Below, one piece after another: positions 55,484 through 63,677 of a stretch of 64,000 nt of DNA. A program made the translations under genes and the position numbers. This DNA is from Ignatzschineria sp. F8392 (GTDB lineage Bacteria > Pseudomonadota > Gammaproteobacteria > Cardiobacteriales > Wohlfahrtiimonadaceae). The stretch covers positions 1 through 64,000 of the forward strand of contig NZ_NEFF01000004.1 of the NCBI RefSeq assembly GCF_002252045.1. Direction: 5' to 3'. The notes below the pieces were generated by a model, which did no database searches, was not told the origin of the DNA, and was given only the letters and a program-made list of their open reading frames with translations. How positions within the stretch are numbered: position 1 is the first letter of the stretch; each line of letters starts with the position of its first letter.

Positions 55484-56890
55484 ATGGGTACTATTCTGAT
55501 TAAAAATGGCATCATTGTTGATACTGACCATGAGTATCGGGCAAACCTGCTGATTGAAGGGGAGAAGATCATTGCAATTACTGATCAAACTCCAAATGCC
55601 GATGAAGTCATTGATGCCGAGGGAAAGTATATCCTTCCCGGCGGTATTGATGAGCATACCCATTTAGGCTCCTTTGGTGGTATGGGCTTTGAAACAACCC
55701 ATGCCGCACTTGCTGGTGGTACAACGATGGTGATCGATTTTGCACCGATGCATGAAGGTGAAACATTTAGTGATGCGATTGAAGCGCATGATCAAACAGC
55801 GGTGGGGATAGCAAGCTGTGATTATGCATTTCACTCAATGGTAATGGGCGGTGGGCATAAAGGGCTCTTTGATGATATAAAAAACCTCCCAAAACATGGG
55901 GTCTCCACTATTAAATTATTGATGGGGTATAAAGGTAGTGAGTATTACTCAAATGATGAAACCATTATGCACTGTATGCGAGAAGCGAGAAAATATGGGA
56001 TCACCACCATGCTCCATTGTGAAAATAGCGATATGATCTCCTATTTGACAGAGATCTTAGAGAAGGAAGATCCGGAACAGACAATTGATCACTACTACTC
56101 ACGCCTTCCTATTACTGAGGTAGAGGCAACACGTCGGGGGATCGATATGGCGATCTTAACACGAGCGCCGCTCTTTATAGTTCATGTGACGCTCGAAGAT
56201 TCGATGTTAGCGATTCGCGATGCCTATCAGAAGGGATATCCGATCTATGGCGAAACATGTACACACTATCTCACACTGCATAAGTCCTACTTAGGGCTTC
56301 CTTATTTTGAAGGTGCTAAATATGTCTGTGCGCCCCCATTGAGGGATAAATCGAATCAAGCACCTCTCTGGGAAGGGCTTCGCCGAGGTTGGTTAACGGC
56401 AGCAAGTTCCGATCACTGTGCTTTAGTGGGCGGATTTCAGAAGAAGAAGGAGGGATATGGCGATTTTGCAAAAATTCCTAATGGCGTTCCCGGCATGCAA
56501 GAGCGGATGTCGATGCTTTGGACCTATGGTGTTGAAGCAGGCCATATTAGCCGGCAAAAATTTGTAGAGATTACGGCAAGTAATCCCGCAAAATTGATCA
56601 ACCTTCCGCATAAAGGGCGTATTGCTGTGGGCTGTGATGCGGATATTTTAATTTGGGATCAAAATTATGAAGGTGTGATTCATAATAGCGATCTCTGCCA
56701 CGGAATCGACTATTCTGCATTTGAAGGATTTAAAATTAAAGGGCGTGCAGATAAAGTTTTCCTTCGGGGAAAATTGATGGCGGAGAAGGGGAAATTTGTT
56801 GGTGAGAAAGGGCAAGGAAAACGCCAATATGCAAAACCCTTTGGTCGCTGCTTCGATTACTTAAAACATTCTCCAGAACCTCTAACTTAG
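55484..56890 (+). CDS. hydA: Dihydropyrimidinase / D-hydantoinase
   Basis: Amidohydrolase opening the ring of dihydropyrimidines or hydantoins, 468 residues. The binuclear metal site is visible in GGIDEHTHLGS (HxH near 57), the carbamylated lysine in TIKLLMGYKGSEYY near 148, histidines in MLHCENSD and FIVHVT, and the aspartate in AASSDHCAL near 310. No transporter, carbamoylase or dihydropyrimidine dehydrogenase gene is adjacent, so the natural substrate is open. Allantoinase or phenylhydantoinase activity cannot be excluded. The start is the first ATG after an AAGAG site. Confidence 0.9.
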   Translation: MGTILIKNGIIVDTDHEYRANLLIEGEKIIAITDQTPNADEVIDAEGKYILPGGIDEHTHLGSFGGMGFETTHAALAGGTTMVIDFAPMHEGETFSDAIEAHDQTAVGIASCDYAFHSMVMGGGHKGLFDDIKNLPKHGVSTIKLLMGYKGSEYYSNDETIMHCMREARKYGITTMLHCENSDMISYLTEILEKEDPEQTIDHYYSRLPITEVEATRRGIDMAILTRAPLFIVHVTLEDSMLAIRDAYQKGYPIYGETCTHYLTLHKSYLGLPYFEGAKYVCAPPLRDKSNQAPLWEGLRRGWLTAASSDHCALVGGFQKKKEGYGDFAKIPNGVPGMQERMSMLWTYGVEAGHISRQKFVEITASNPAKLINLPHKGRIAVGCDADILIWDQNYEGVIHNSDLCHGIDYSAFEGFKIKGRADKVFLRGKLMAEKGKFVGEKGQGKRQYAKPFGRCFDYLKHSPEPLT

Positions 56891-56991
56891 TTTGATGATT
56901 CGATCTCATCATCATTTGCAATAAGTGTAATAAGTTAATTTAAGAGAGTAAGAGAAGTATAGTCCTCCCACTTTCGATCTGTTTTTAATGG

Positions 56992-57027
56992 CCTTAATAG
57001 ATTCCTTAATAGATTCCTTAATAGATT
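56992..57027 (+). repeat. 12-bp tandem repeat, three perfect copies
   Basis: CCTTAATAGATT three times without mismatch, between the hydantoinase gene and the CopY-like gene. Confidence 0.96.
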
Positions 57028-57068
57028 TATTGGAGATTAAGCTTAAAATAGTCAAAAGTGGGTTTTCT

Positions 57069-57695
57069 CTATCCACCACAACAGCTACTTTTAACGGTTG
57101 CTTTTGCGGGATTATTTTCAGCGCTATTTTTCGCATTGCCAGCGCTATTATCTAGCTCTGTCATCAATGCCGTTGCAAGCCCTTGATCTACTATGCTACT
57201 TTTAGCAAGATCTTCTACCTGGCTATTGGCTGGCGTTAGGGCAAATTTTCGATCTTCTCGCTTACAGTTACAATTTTTACAGGTACAGGTTCCCGGCGGG
57301 CAATCACACATCACCTCCTCAACAGCAAAGGCTTTTTTCGCCTCGAGCGCCTTTTCAATCTTGGCAATATCTTCAAAAGAGAGAACTCTATTCTCAATCA
57401 TCTCGACAATACGGCTTCCAATCTTTCTTGCACAGATATGGCCGGCATTTTCTCCAATATGGCGACTGCGCTCACCTTCGGCAATAGTAGGAAAGTAGAC
57501 ATTGTAGCGACCCCGTTTTCGAATGCCGACAACCCCTTTACTCACTAAGCGAGAGAGCATTACCTGAATCGTATTAGGTTTCCAGTCGGTCGATTTGCTT
57601 AAAATGGTGATCATTTCCTGGCTAGTGGCTTGGTTTTGGGACCATAAAACCTGCATAATGCTATATTCAGCTGGTGATATCTTGTTTTTTGTCAT
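57069..57695 (-). CDS. CopY/BlaI-family repressor with metal-binding cysteine cluster
   Basis: The 208-residue protein starts with a BlaI/MecI/CopY winged helix domain (1-75: ISPAEYSIMQVLWSQNQATS, WKPNTIQVMLSRLVSKG, RKRGRYNVYFPT). After a dimerisation helix comes CDCPPGTCTCKNCNCK near 130-145, exactly the CxCx4CxC motif by which enterococcal CopY exchanges Zn for Cu and leaves its operator. A further 60-residue tail ends SSCCGG, adding a second Cys pair that standard CopY lacks. No copper ATPase gene is adjacent. BlaI-type control of a beta-lactam gene is less likely given the cysteines. Confidence 0.85.
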   Translation of the reverse strand: MTKNKISPAEYSIMQVLWSQNQATSQEMITILSKSTDWKPNTIQVMLSRLVSKGVVGIRKRGRYNVYFPTIAEGERSRHIGENAGHICARKIGSRIVEMIENRVLSFEDIAKIEKALEAKKAFAVEEVMCDCPPGTCTCKNCNCKREDRKFALTPANSQVEDLAKSSIVDQGLATALMTELDNSAGNAKNSAENNPAKATVKSSCCGG

Positions 57696-57757
57696 TATTA
57701 TCGCCCTCGATTCGATCTAGAAGTTGATGGGTAAGCTATGAGAGATCAACTCGCCCC

Positions 57758-57790
57758 TTAATAAAACTTTAATAAAACTTTAATAAAACC
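57758..57790 (+). repeat. 11-bp tandem repeat, three copies
   Basis: TTAATAAAACT, TTAATAAAACT, TTAATAAAACC upstream of the CopY-like gene, on the promoter side. Confidence 0.95.
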
Positions 57791-57806
57791 TCAATGAAAC
57801 ATTGAT

Positions 57807-57834
57807 TCATGAAATATGACTCATGAAATATGAT
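57807..57834 (+). repeat. 14-bp tandem duplication
   Basis: TCATGAAATATGAC followed by TCATGAAATATGAT in the divergent gap between the CopY-like and GntR genes. Confidence 0.94.
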
Positions 57835-58019
57835 CGATAAGAGATAATCAATCAAGTAAGATTGGGGTAGAGTGGTTAAAATAAAGGAGTTGATCTACTT
57901 ATCTTTCCATTATAGATCAAAAGTAAGATCAATTTCGGGGAAATAGCATAGTGATCAGGATTTTAAGTTATACTACCCTCTTTTATAATGATCGATCGAT
58001 GGGGGATTGAATCGAAAAT
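57835..58019. other. Divergent control region of CopY-like and GntR genes (remainder)
   Basis: No CopY-type TACAnnTGTA box is visible. An imperfect inverted repeat TTGATCTACTT with AAGTAAGATCAA spans about 57889-57933 and could be an operator. Confidence 0.4.
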
Positions 58020-58781
58020 ATGCCTATTCATTCATTTCAAGAACTTCAGCACTCACTTGAGCGTGATGATCGCTCGTTACCGCTCTATCAGAAGATTAAA
58101 GAGTTTATTCTCGAAAAGATTGCGCTCAGAGAGTGGCGCCCCCATCAGAAGCTCCCCTCTGAAAATGAGATCTCTGCCGCTTTAAATGTTAGCCGCATGA
58201 CGGTGAATCGTGCCTTTAAGGAGCTGACAGAAGAGGGGTATCTCTTTCGGGAGAAGGGCTCTGGAACTTTTGTCGCAGAGCCATTTCAATTAACCCCCTT
58301 TTTTGAGCTCTTTCCGATCTCTCAGGAGATTGCTATTGAAGGGAACCAATATGGCGTTCTTATCTTAGAGCGTAAGCGCCTTGCATTCGATGAGGTCCCT
58401 TTTGCGTCCCACTTTCAACTTACCGATGAAGAGGCGGCAGATTTCCCCTTTCTCTATAGTGAGATCCTCTATCTAAGCAATGGCGTTCCGATTCAGTATG
58501 AGAAGCGAACGTTACTTGCCGCTTTTGCCCCCCGTTATGAAGAGGAGCATTTCCTTCACCATTGTAGTAGTGCTTATCTGCTCAATTTAGTGCCGGCACT
58601 GTCGCAAAAACATCGATTAGAAGCAATCATTCCCTCTTTAGAGTTACAGAAGATCTTAGCGCTTGATGGCGAAGAGGCTTGCTTTAAGGTGATCGAGAAG
58701 TTCCAGATTCAAGAGAAACTTCGTTCTTATGCAGAGCAGTTCTATCCTGCATCTCGCTACCAGTTCCATAGCCGTATTTAA
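58020..58781 (+). CDS. GntR-family regulator with UTRA domain (HutC-like)
   Basis: A 253-residue one-component regulator. The N-terminal winged helix shows LPLYQKIKEFILEKIALREW, LPSENEISAALNVSRMTVNR and the wing FREKGSGTFVAEP. From about 95 on is a UTRA effector-binding domain (VLILERKRLAFDEVPFASHF to YRFHSRI-like end). HutC and related sensors of small metabolites share this layout; no hut genes are nearby. It lies between a CopY-like gene and a TauE/SafE gene. The ribosome site GGGGGA is rather far (about 14 nt) from the ATG. Confidence 0.88.
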   Translation: MPIHSFQELQHSLERDDRSLPLYQKIKEFILEKIALREWRPHQKLPSENEISAALNVSRMTVNRAFKELTEEGYLFREKGSGTFVAEPFQLTPFFELFPISQEIAIEGNQYGVLILERKRLAFDEVPFASHFQLTDEEAADFPFLYSEILYLSNGVPIQYEKRTLLAAFAPRYEEEHFLHHCSSAYLLNLVPALSQKHRLEAIIPSLELQKILALDGEEACFKVIEKFQIQEKLRSYAEQFYPASRYQFHSRI

Positions 58782-58999
58782 AATCAATTATTAAATAAAT
58801 CATTAGATCATCAAGCCCCTTATCTAAAATTCATTGATAGAGCTTATTTTTATTTTATAGAATGCACTCAAACTCAATGAGGTTAATTATTTTTAATTAT
58901 TTGATATTGATCATCTATTTCTAAATTAGCGGTGATTTTTAACCTTTTTTTCAAAAAGAGTGATCTTTGGGGCTTTATTATTTATTTTTTTACGGCTAG

Positions 59000-59060
59000 A
59001 CTATACCCCTATAGTTAACAAGCTGTATAGACAACTATACACTATAATCCTGTATATACA
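59000..59060 (+). promoter_or_regulatory. Three evenly spaced palindromes, candidate operator array
   Basis: ACTATA-cccc-TATAGT (59000-59015), TGTATAG-acaa-CTATACA (59024-59041) and TGTATATACA (59051-59060) are each perfect. Their centres are about 25 and 23 bp apart, so they lie on roughly one face of the helix. They share a TATAG/CTATA core and precede the TauE/SafE gene by about 150 nt. Confidence 0.6.
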
Positions 59061-59137
59061 ACTTATAAATTATAGCTTGTGAGATATAGCGCAACTCAGA
59101 GTGGAGTGCGTAAAGATAGAAAATAGATATAAAAAAT

Positions 59138-59184
59138 AAAGTAGTTACAAAAGTAGTTATAAAAATAGTTATAAAAATAGTTAT
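59138..59184 (+). repeat. 12-bp tandem repeat, four copies (first 11 bp)
   Basis: AAAGTAGTTAC, AAAAGTAGTTAT, AAAAATAGTTAT, AAAAATAGTTAT, ending 27 bp before the TauE/SafE start codon. Confidence 0.93.
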
Positions 59185-59211
59185 AAAAAACAGCAATAAT
59201 AAGGGACAAAA

Positions 59212-60153
59212 ATGATTGATATTACGTTGCTCGCAGCGGTATTTTTAGTAGGCCTTAATGGGTCGCTGCATTGTGTAGGGATGTGCGGGCCGATTGTCGG
59301 TATTTTAGGGATGAATACAGAGGCGGATACACACCGTAAACGGATAGGGACGGCCATTTTTTATAATTTGGGTCGAATCTCTACTTATGTGATTTTAGGT
59401 TTTGTAGCGATGCTTTTGAGTATTGCGATGCAAGATCTCAAACCGTTGCAGATAGTGATTCGCTATTTTTCAGGTGTGATTATGCTCTTTGTAGCACTAC
59501 AACTGATCGGCTTTCCTCAATATCTTGCTTTTATTGAAAAACCGCTTAACAAGCTCTCGCGCCCAATCTCTCAATTGACGCGCAAATTCTTCCCCATTAA
59601 GAGTCTAAAAGGGGCTTATGTTGCCGGGCTTGCATGGGGTCTCCTCCCTTGTGGCATGGTCTATATGGCATTTGCGATGAGCTTAGGGGTCGAAAACGTG
59701 CTTGCTGCACCATTAGTCATGCTCTTTTTTGGTTTAGGAACTTTGCCGATGATGTTGACCTTAAGTGTCTCCGGCAACTTCTTTGGAAGCTTCTTTAGCT
59801 CCCCTAAAGCACGAAAGATCTCGGGAGTTCTTGTTTTAGCGATGACCATTTTCTATATGGGATCGATGCTGATGAGCGATCTTGGAATCGGTGGCGGACA
59901 TGATCATCATGGACATGGAATGATGGATCACTCACAGATGGACCACTCTCAAATGGATCACAGCGGCATGGATCATGCGGGAATGGGGCATGAGATGATC
60001 GATCATAGTGCGATGGGGCATAGTGAAATGGATCACAGCACTATGGATCATAAGGCAATGGACCATACGATGGATCACACGATGGAGCATCAGATGCAAA
60101 ATCACTCCGAGACCAATCATGACTTGATGGATCATAGTCAAATGAATCATTAA
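59212..60153 (+). CDS. TauE/SafE-family (COG2836-like) membrane protein with Met/His/Asp-rich tail
   Basis: Residues 1-225 hold six or so helices in two halves: GSLHCVGMCGPIVGIL near 17-32 and GLLPCGMVYMAFAMSL near 145-160, the HCxGMCG and LPCG motifs of the COG2836 branch often found beside cytochrome cbb3 or copper genes. Residues about 230-313 are a remarkable tail of about 14 MDH-type units (MDHSQMDHSQMDHSGMDH and on), rich in Met and His, as in periplasmic copper-binding proteins. Export or handling of copper is therefore a better guess than sulfite export. It is transcribed alone, downstream of CopY-like and GntR regulators. Confidence 0.82.
   Translation: MIDITLLAAVFLVGLNGSLHCVGMCGPIVGILGMNTEADTHRKRIGTAIFYNLGRISTYVILGFVAMLLSIAMQDLKPLQIVIRYFSGVIMLFVALQLIGFPQYLAFIEKPLNKLSRPISQLTRKFFPIKSLKGAYVAGLAWGLLPCGMVYMAFAMSLGVENVLAAPLVMLFFGLGTLPMMLTLSVSGNFFGSFFSSPKARKISGVLVLAMTIFYMGSMLMSDLGIGGGHDHHGHGMMDHSQMDHSQMDHSGMDHAGMGHEMIDHSAMGHSEMDHSTMDHKAMDHTMDHTMEHQMQNHSETNHDLMDHSQMNH
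59915..60150 (+). repeat. In-frame degenerate repeat encoding MDHSxM units
   Basis: Units of 12-15 nt built on ATGGATCAC or ATGGACCAC repeat through the 3' end of the TauE/SafE gene and always stay in frame, giving Met-Asp-His-Ser-x. Confidence 0.85.
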
Positions 60154-60169
60154 GCGTTGAAAGATCGTT

Positions 60170-60425
60170 GGGGATCAGACCTTTGAAATTAGGCCCTACG
60201 ATCAGAGCATCCCTATGATGCTACAACGCTATTTCTCCGGCGAAGGAGAATTGAATTCTCAATCGCCCTCTATTAGGCGATTCAGCCCGCGCCGGCAAAA
60301 GATGGTGCAGAGCTATTACGCTTAATCCCCAATATGAGTATCGCTATCAGCCTGCAAAGCGGGATGGGCAAGCGGTTGAATATGATTATCTCTTCACGGT
60401 GACCTTTTCAATCGAAAAGAGATAG
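60170..60425 (+). pseudogene. Possible remnant of a TonB-like C-terminal domain
   Basis: The last part reads NPQYEYRYQPAKRDGQAVEY then DYLFTVTFSIEKR and a stop at 60423-60425. TonB-type C-termini have the same shape (YxYxPAxxDGxPV then a terminal strand). Upstream coding continues in other frames (RYFSGEGELN, IRRFSPRRQKMVQSYYA), separated by frameshifts, and no start or N-terminal anchor is visible. The assignment is by eye from one motif. Confidence 0.35.
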
Positions 60426-60525
60426 CAGAGAGGTTATAAGAGAATTGATAATCGATAGTTTTATCACTATCGATAGATAACGATCCCCTAGTAATATTGA
60501 TAGAGAATGCATCCTATCAATTACA

Positions 60526-60568
60526 AAAGCCGACACGATCATCGCGATCATGCCGGCTTTTTTTTCCT
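60526..60568 (+). terminator. Terminator between TauE/SafE region and antiporter gene
   Basis: AAAGCCGACACGATC pairs imperfectly with GATCATGCCGGCTTT and is followed by a run of eight or so T residues on the plus strand. Confidence 0.75.
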
Positions 60569-60573
60569 TAAAA

Positions 60574-62067
60574 CTAATGCTTAAAGAGGGCAAAGTAGAG
60601 AACTGCTAACGCAACTGCATCTAAAATGAGAAGCAGGATGAGGTAGAGGAGTTCATCGCGTCTAAAGAGTTTTCCTTTTTCAGATTGAGAATCTCCCGCT
60701 TCTATCACTCCATCTGCTGTAGGCGCTGTTCGATGTTCCTTCTTCGCCCAGATATAGAGCGGAACACCTAGCGTTAATAGTAATGGAATGACGGCAACAT
60801 AGAGGCGATTGCTGGCGTAGAGCATAAAGGCACAGAAGAGAAAACCGACCAAGCCACTCATTAATGCCAAGATTCTACGCTTCTTAATCACCTCATTATC
60901 CCCTTTAACTGCATATTTAAAGAGGAAGAGGGTAGTGGCAAGATAGGCGGGAATCACCATTACCGAGGTGATATCTACCATTGTATTCCAGGCATCTTTA
61001 GAGAAGTAGACCAAGATCATCGCGATCTGCATAATACTACTGCTAATCAGTAGCGAGTATTTTGCAGCGCCGCGACTATTTTTAATGGAGAGGAATTTAG
61101 GGAAGGTTCCATTTTCAGAAGCGGCCATCGGGATCTCAGCACAGAGCATGGTCCAAGCGAGCCATCCTGTCATCACCGAGATAATTACGCCGATACTCAT
61201 AATCATCGAACCGGCCTCACCAATAACGAGCTTTAAAACCTCTGCCGTAGAGGGTGTTGCCATCTTCGCTAAAGTATCTTGACTCGCTACACTATAGGGC
61301 AAAATAGAGAGCGCAATATAGATAAAGAGACTTAAGAAGAAGCCGATCAAGGTGGCTTTTCCTACATCTTTGGGATTTTTCGCATTCCCAGAGAGGACAA
61401 CGGCACCCTCAACCCCTACAAAGACCCATAAAGTTACCATTAAGGGATTGGTGATCTGTCTCCCGGGGGAGCCAAGCTCACTCATTGTATGGGGATCATT
61501 TCCCCAGAAGTTATGCGTTAAATTACTATAATCGAGCATCACTCCCACAACGATAATAAAGATCAAAAGAGGAATTGTCTTGCCGATTGTCCCGATAAAG
61601 TTGATAAAGCCGGCCACTTTTACACCACGACTCACAAGGAGGTTATATCCCCAAATAAGAATCGAACCGCAGATAATAGAGTTTAAGTTATTTCCATTGG
61701 TAAAAACGCCGGGGAAGAAGGTATTGAGCGCATCCATTAAGATCACGGCAAAGGCGACGTTGCCAAAGATCGTCATAAGCCAGTAACCCCAAGCGACGAG
61801 AAAGCCGGCAAAGGGGTTGAAGCCTTCATGGGCGTACATATAGATCCCCGCTTTTAGATCGGGGCGAGCATTGGCTAAGATACTAAAAGAGTTTGCGATA
61901 AAGAAGAGACCGATACCGGTAATAATCCATGCGATAATTGCCGGTCCCGGCGCGGAATATTGAGCAATATTTTGGGGAAGACTATAGACACCGCCCCCAA
62001 TCATGGAGCTCATAACGATTGCAATTAGGGCGATTAAGCCCAATTTACCACCTTTTGATTGACCCAT
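60574..62067 (-). CDS. Basic amino acid/polyamine antiporter, APC superfamily (copy 1)
   Basis: A 497-residue inner-membrane exchanger with 12 hydrophobic helices. The APA-family opening LGLIALIAIVMSSMIGGGVY contains the unwound helix-1 motif, and the helix-6 motif is VFVGVEGAVVLSGNAKNPKD. Relatives (ArcD, AdiC-type, CadB) swap an amino acid for its decarboxylation or deimination product. It is the second of two similar genes downstream of a decarboxylase gene, so arginine/agmatine, lysine/cadaverine or ornithine/putrescine exchange is likely. Confidence 0.9.
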   Translation of the reverse strand: MGQSKGGKLGLIALIAIVMSSMIGGGVYSLPQNIAQYSAPGPAIIAWIITGIGLFFIANSFSILANARPDLKAGIYMYAHEGFNPFAGFLVAWGYWLMTIFGNVAFAVILMDALNTFFPGVFTNGNNLNSIICGSILIWGYNLLVSRGVKVAGFINFIGTIGKTIPLLIFIIVVGVMLDYSNLTHNFWGNDPHTMSELGSPGRQITNPLMVTLWVFVGVEGAVVLSGNAKNPKDVGKATLIGFFLSLFIYIALSILPYSVASQDTLAKMATPSTAEVLKLVIGEAGSMIMSIGVIISVMTGWLAWTMLCAEIPMAASENGTFPKFLSIKNSRGAAKYSLLISSSIMQIAMILVYFSKDAWNTMVDITSVMVIPAYLATTLFLFKYAVKGDNEVIKKRRILALMSGLVGFLFCAFMLYASNRLYVAVIPLLLTLGVPLYIWAKKEHRTAPTADGVIEAGDSQSEKGKLFRRDELLYLILLLILDAVALAVLYFALFKH

Positions 62068-62093
62068 TATTGATGAATCCTCACTTTTTATAT

Positions 62094-62150
62094 TTTTGTA
62101 AAAATTTTTATAAAAATTTCTGTAAAACTTCTGTAAAAGTTCTGTAGTAG
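62094..62150 (+). repeat. 11-12-bp tandem repeat, five copies
   Basis: TTTTGTAAAAAT, TTTTATAAAAAT, TTCTGTAAAAC, TTCTGTAAAAG, TTCTGTAGTAG in the gap between the two antiporter genes. Confidence 0.92.
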
Positions 62151-62187
62151 TGTAAATAATGTGAATAGTGAACGAGTATGAATTTAA

Positions 62188-63666
62188 CTACAACTTAACC
62201 CAACCTCCCCAGACGGAGATAATGCCGGCAATCGCTAATAGCAGAAGGATCAGAAGATAGAGCACTTCCACTTTTTGAAAGATCGGCGCACCATCTCTCT
62301 TCTCCCAGCGAGACCAGATAAATACCGGAATTCCCAATGCTAAGAGGACGGGAACCATTACCACATATTGAATACCGCCGGCATAGAACATAAAAAGGCC
62401 AAAGAGAAAACCGATCAAACCACTTAAATAGGCAAGCGTTTTACCTTTTTTAGCATACTTCTCATACTCTTTTTGCGTGCAGAGCTTAAAGAGGAAGAGC
62501 GTAGTCCCAAGATAGGCCGGCAACATAATAAGACTTGAGATACTGAGCATTGTTTGCCACGCATTATTGGAGAAATAGACCAATAACATCGCCGCCTGCA
62601 TAATGATGCTACTGACGAGCAGTGAGAATGATGGGGTCTGATTCTTATTCTGCTTGGCAAAGAGCGAAGGGAAGGTTCCATTTTGTGCCGCTGCCATCGG
62701 GACTTCTGCACAGAGGAGTGTCCAAGAGAGCCAGCCGACAAGAACGGAGATCATCAGCCCAATATTCATCAACCATTGCCCCCAATTGCCAACAGCTTTA
62801 CCCAATACGCCGGCAGTGGAAGGGTTGGGAACTTCTGCAATCTCATGTTGCGCCATAAAACCAAAGGGAAGGATCGAGAGCAGAATATAGATCGTTAATA
62901 CCACTAAAAAGCCGATTAAAGTAGCTTTCCCGACATCGGCAGGATTTTTCGCTCGGCCTGAGAGAACCACAGCCCCTTCAACACCGATAAAGCACCATAA
63001 GGCCACTAACATTGGTGACATAATCTGCTTAGGAATAGAGCCAAGATCCTCACTGGGTGCCGGCGCACTATGACCCCAGAAGTTCTCCGTAAAATGGCTG
63101 AACTTAAAGAAGAAGAGCATAATAATGATAAAGAGCGTTAAGGGGATAAGGTTACTCATCGTCCCGACCATATTGATAAAGCTCGCTGTCTTGATACCAC
63201 GAAGAACTAAGAAGTAGTAGAGCCAGATCAAAATGGAGCCGAAGATAATGGAGTTGAGATTATTCCCCCCGGTAAATTTCCCCGGGAAGATATAGTTCAT
63301 TGCATCCATCAAGATAACGGCAAACGCGACATTCCCAAAAGCGGTCATGAGCCAGTAGCCCCAAGCGACGACAAAGCCGATAAAGGGGCCGAAACCTTCA
63401 CGCGCATACATATAGACCCCCGATTTAAGATCGGGGCGAATATCAGAGAGGATGCGAAAAGAGTTGGCAATAAAATAGACCCCAAAGCCGGCAATAAGCC
63501 AGGCGATAATAATGGGGCCGACAGCAGAGTGGAGCGAGGTGTTTTGCGGCAGACTATAAACCCCACCGCCTAACATTGAACCTACAACAATGGCAATCAG
63601 TGCAAAGAAGCCCAATTTAGAAGCCGGCTTCGTTGCTTGTGCTGCTTTTGATGCTTGCTTTTTCAT
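62188..63666 (-). CDS. Basic amino acid/polyamine antiporter, APC superfamily (copy 2)
   Basis: A 492-residue paralogue of the neighbouring antiporter, alike over its whole length: LGFFALIAIVVGSMLGGGVY at helix 1 and CFIGVEGAVVLSGRAKNPAD at helix 6. The N-terminal tail is Lys/Ala-rich (MKKQASKAAQATKPASKLG). It starts 11 nt beyond the decarboxylase stop with AAGGAGATC as ribosome site, so the two are surely co-transcribed. Divergence from copy 1 in loops and in the tail suggests a different or broader substrate rather than a fresh duplication. Confidence 0.9.
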   Translation of the reverse strand: MKKQASKAAQATKPASKLGFFALIAIVVGSMLGGGVYSLPQNTSLHSAVGPIIIAWLIAGFGVYFIANSFRILSDIRPDLKSGVYMYAREGFGPFIGFVVAWGYWLMTAFGNVAFAVILMDAMNYIFPGKFTGGNNLNSIIFGSILIWLYYFLVLRGIKTASFINMVGTMSNLIPLTLFIIIMLFFFKFSHFTENFWGHSAPAPSEDLGSIPKQIMSPMLVALWCFIGVEGAVVLSGRAKNPADVGKATLIGFLVVLTIYILLSILPFGFMAQHEIAEVPNPSTAGVLGKAVGNWGQWLMNIGLMISVLVGWLSWTLLCAEVPMAAAQNGTFPSLFAKQNKNQTPSFSLLVSSIIMQAAMLLVYFSNNAWQTMLSISSLIMLPAYLGTTLFLFKLCTQKEYEKYAKKGKTLAYLSGLIGFLFGLFMFYAGGIQYVVMVPVLLALGIPVFIWSRWEKRDGAPIFQKVEVLYLLILLLLAIAGIISVWGGWVKL

Positions 63667-63677
63667 AATGGATCTCC

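Larger units (their letters stand above)
58782..59211. other. Gap upstream of the TauE/SafE gene
   Basis: No gene visible. The gap contains three palindromes (59000-59060) and a 12-bp tandem array (59138-59184), each listed separately. Confidence 0.5.

Noticed and set aside
57696..59211. CopY box TACAnnTGTA
   Set aside because: No exact copy was found in either gap; the palindromes at 59000-59060 have the half-sites in the opposite order, so I report them without naming the regulator.
59661..60150. Antisense ORF through the MDH repeat region
   Set aside because: It is the reverse reading of a repetitive coding segment and gives a low-complexity Met/Ile/His string with no support.
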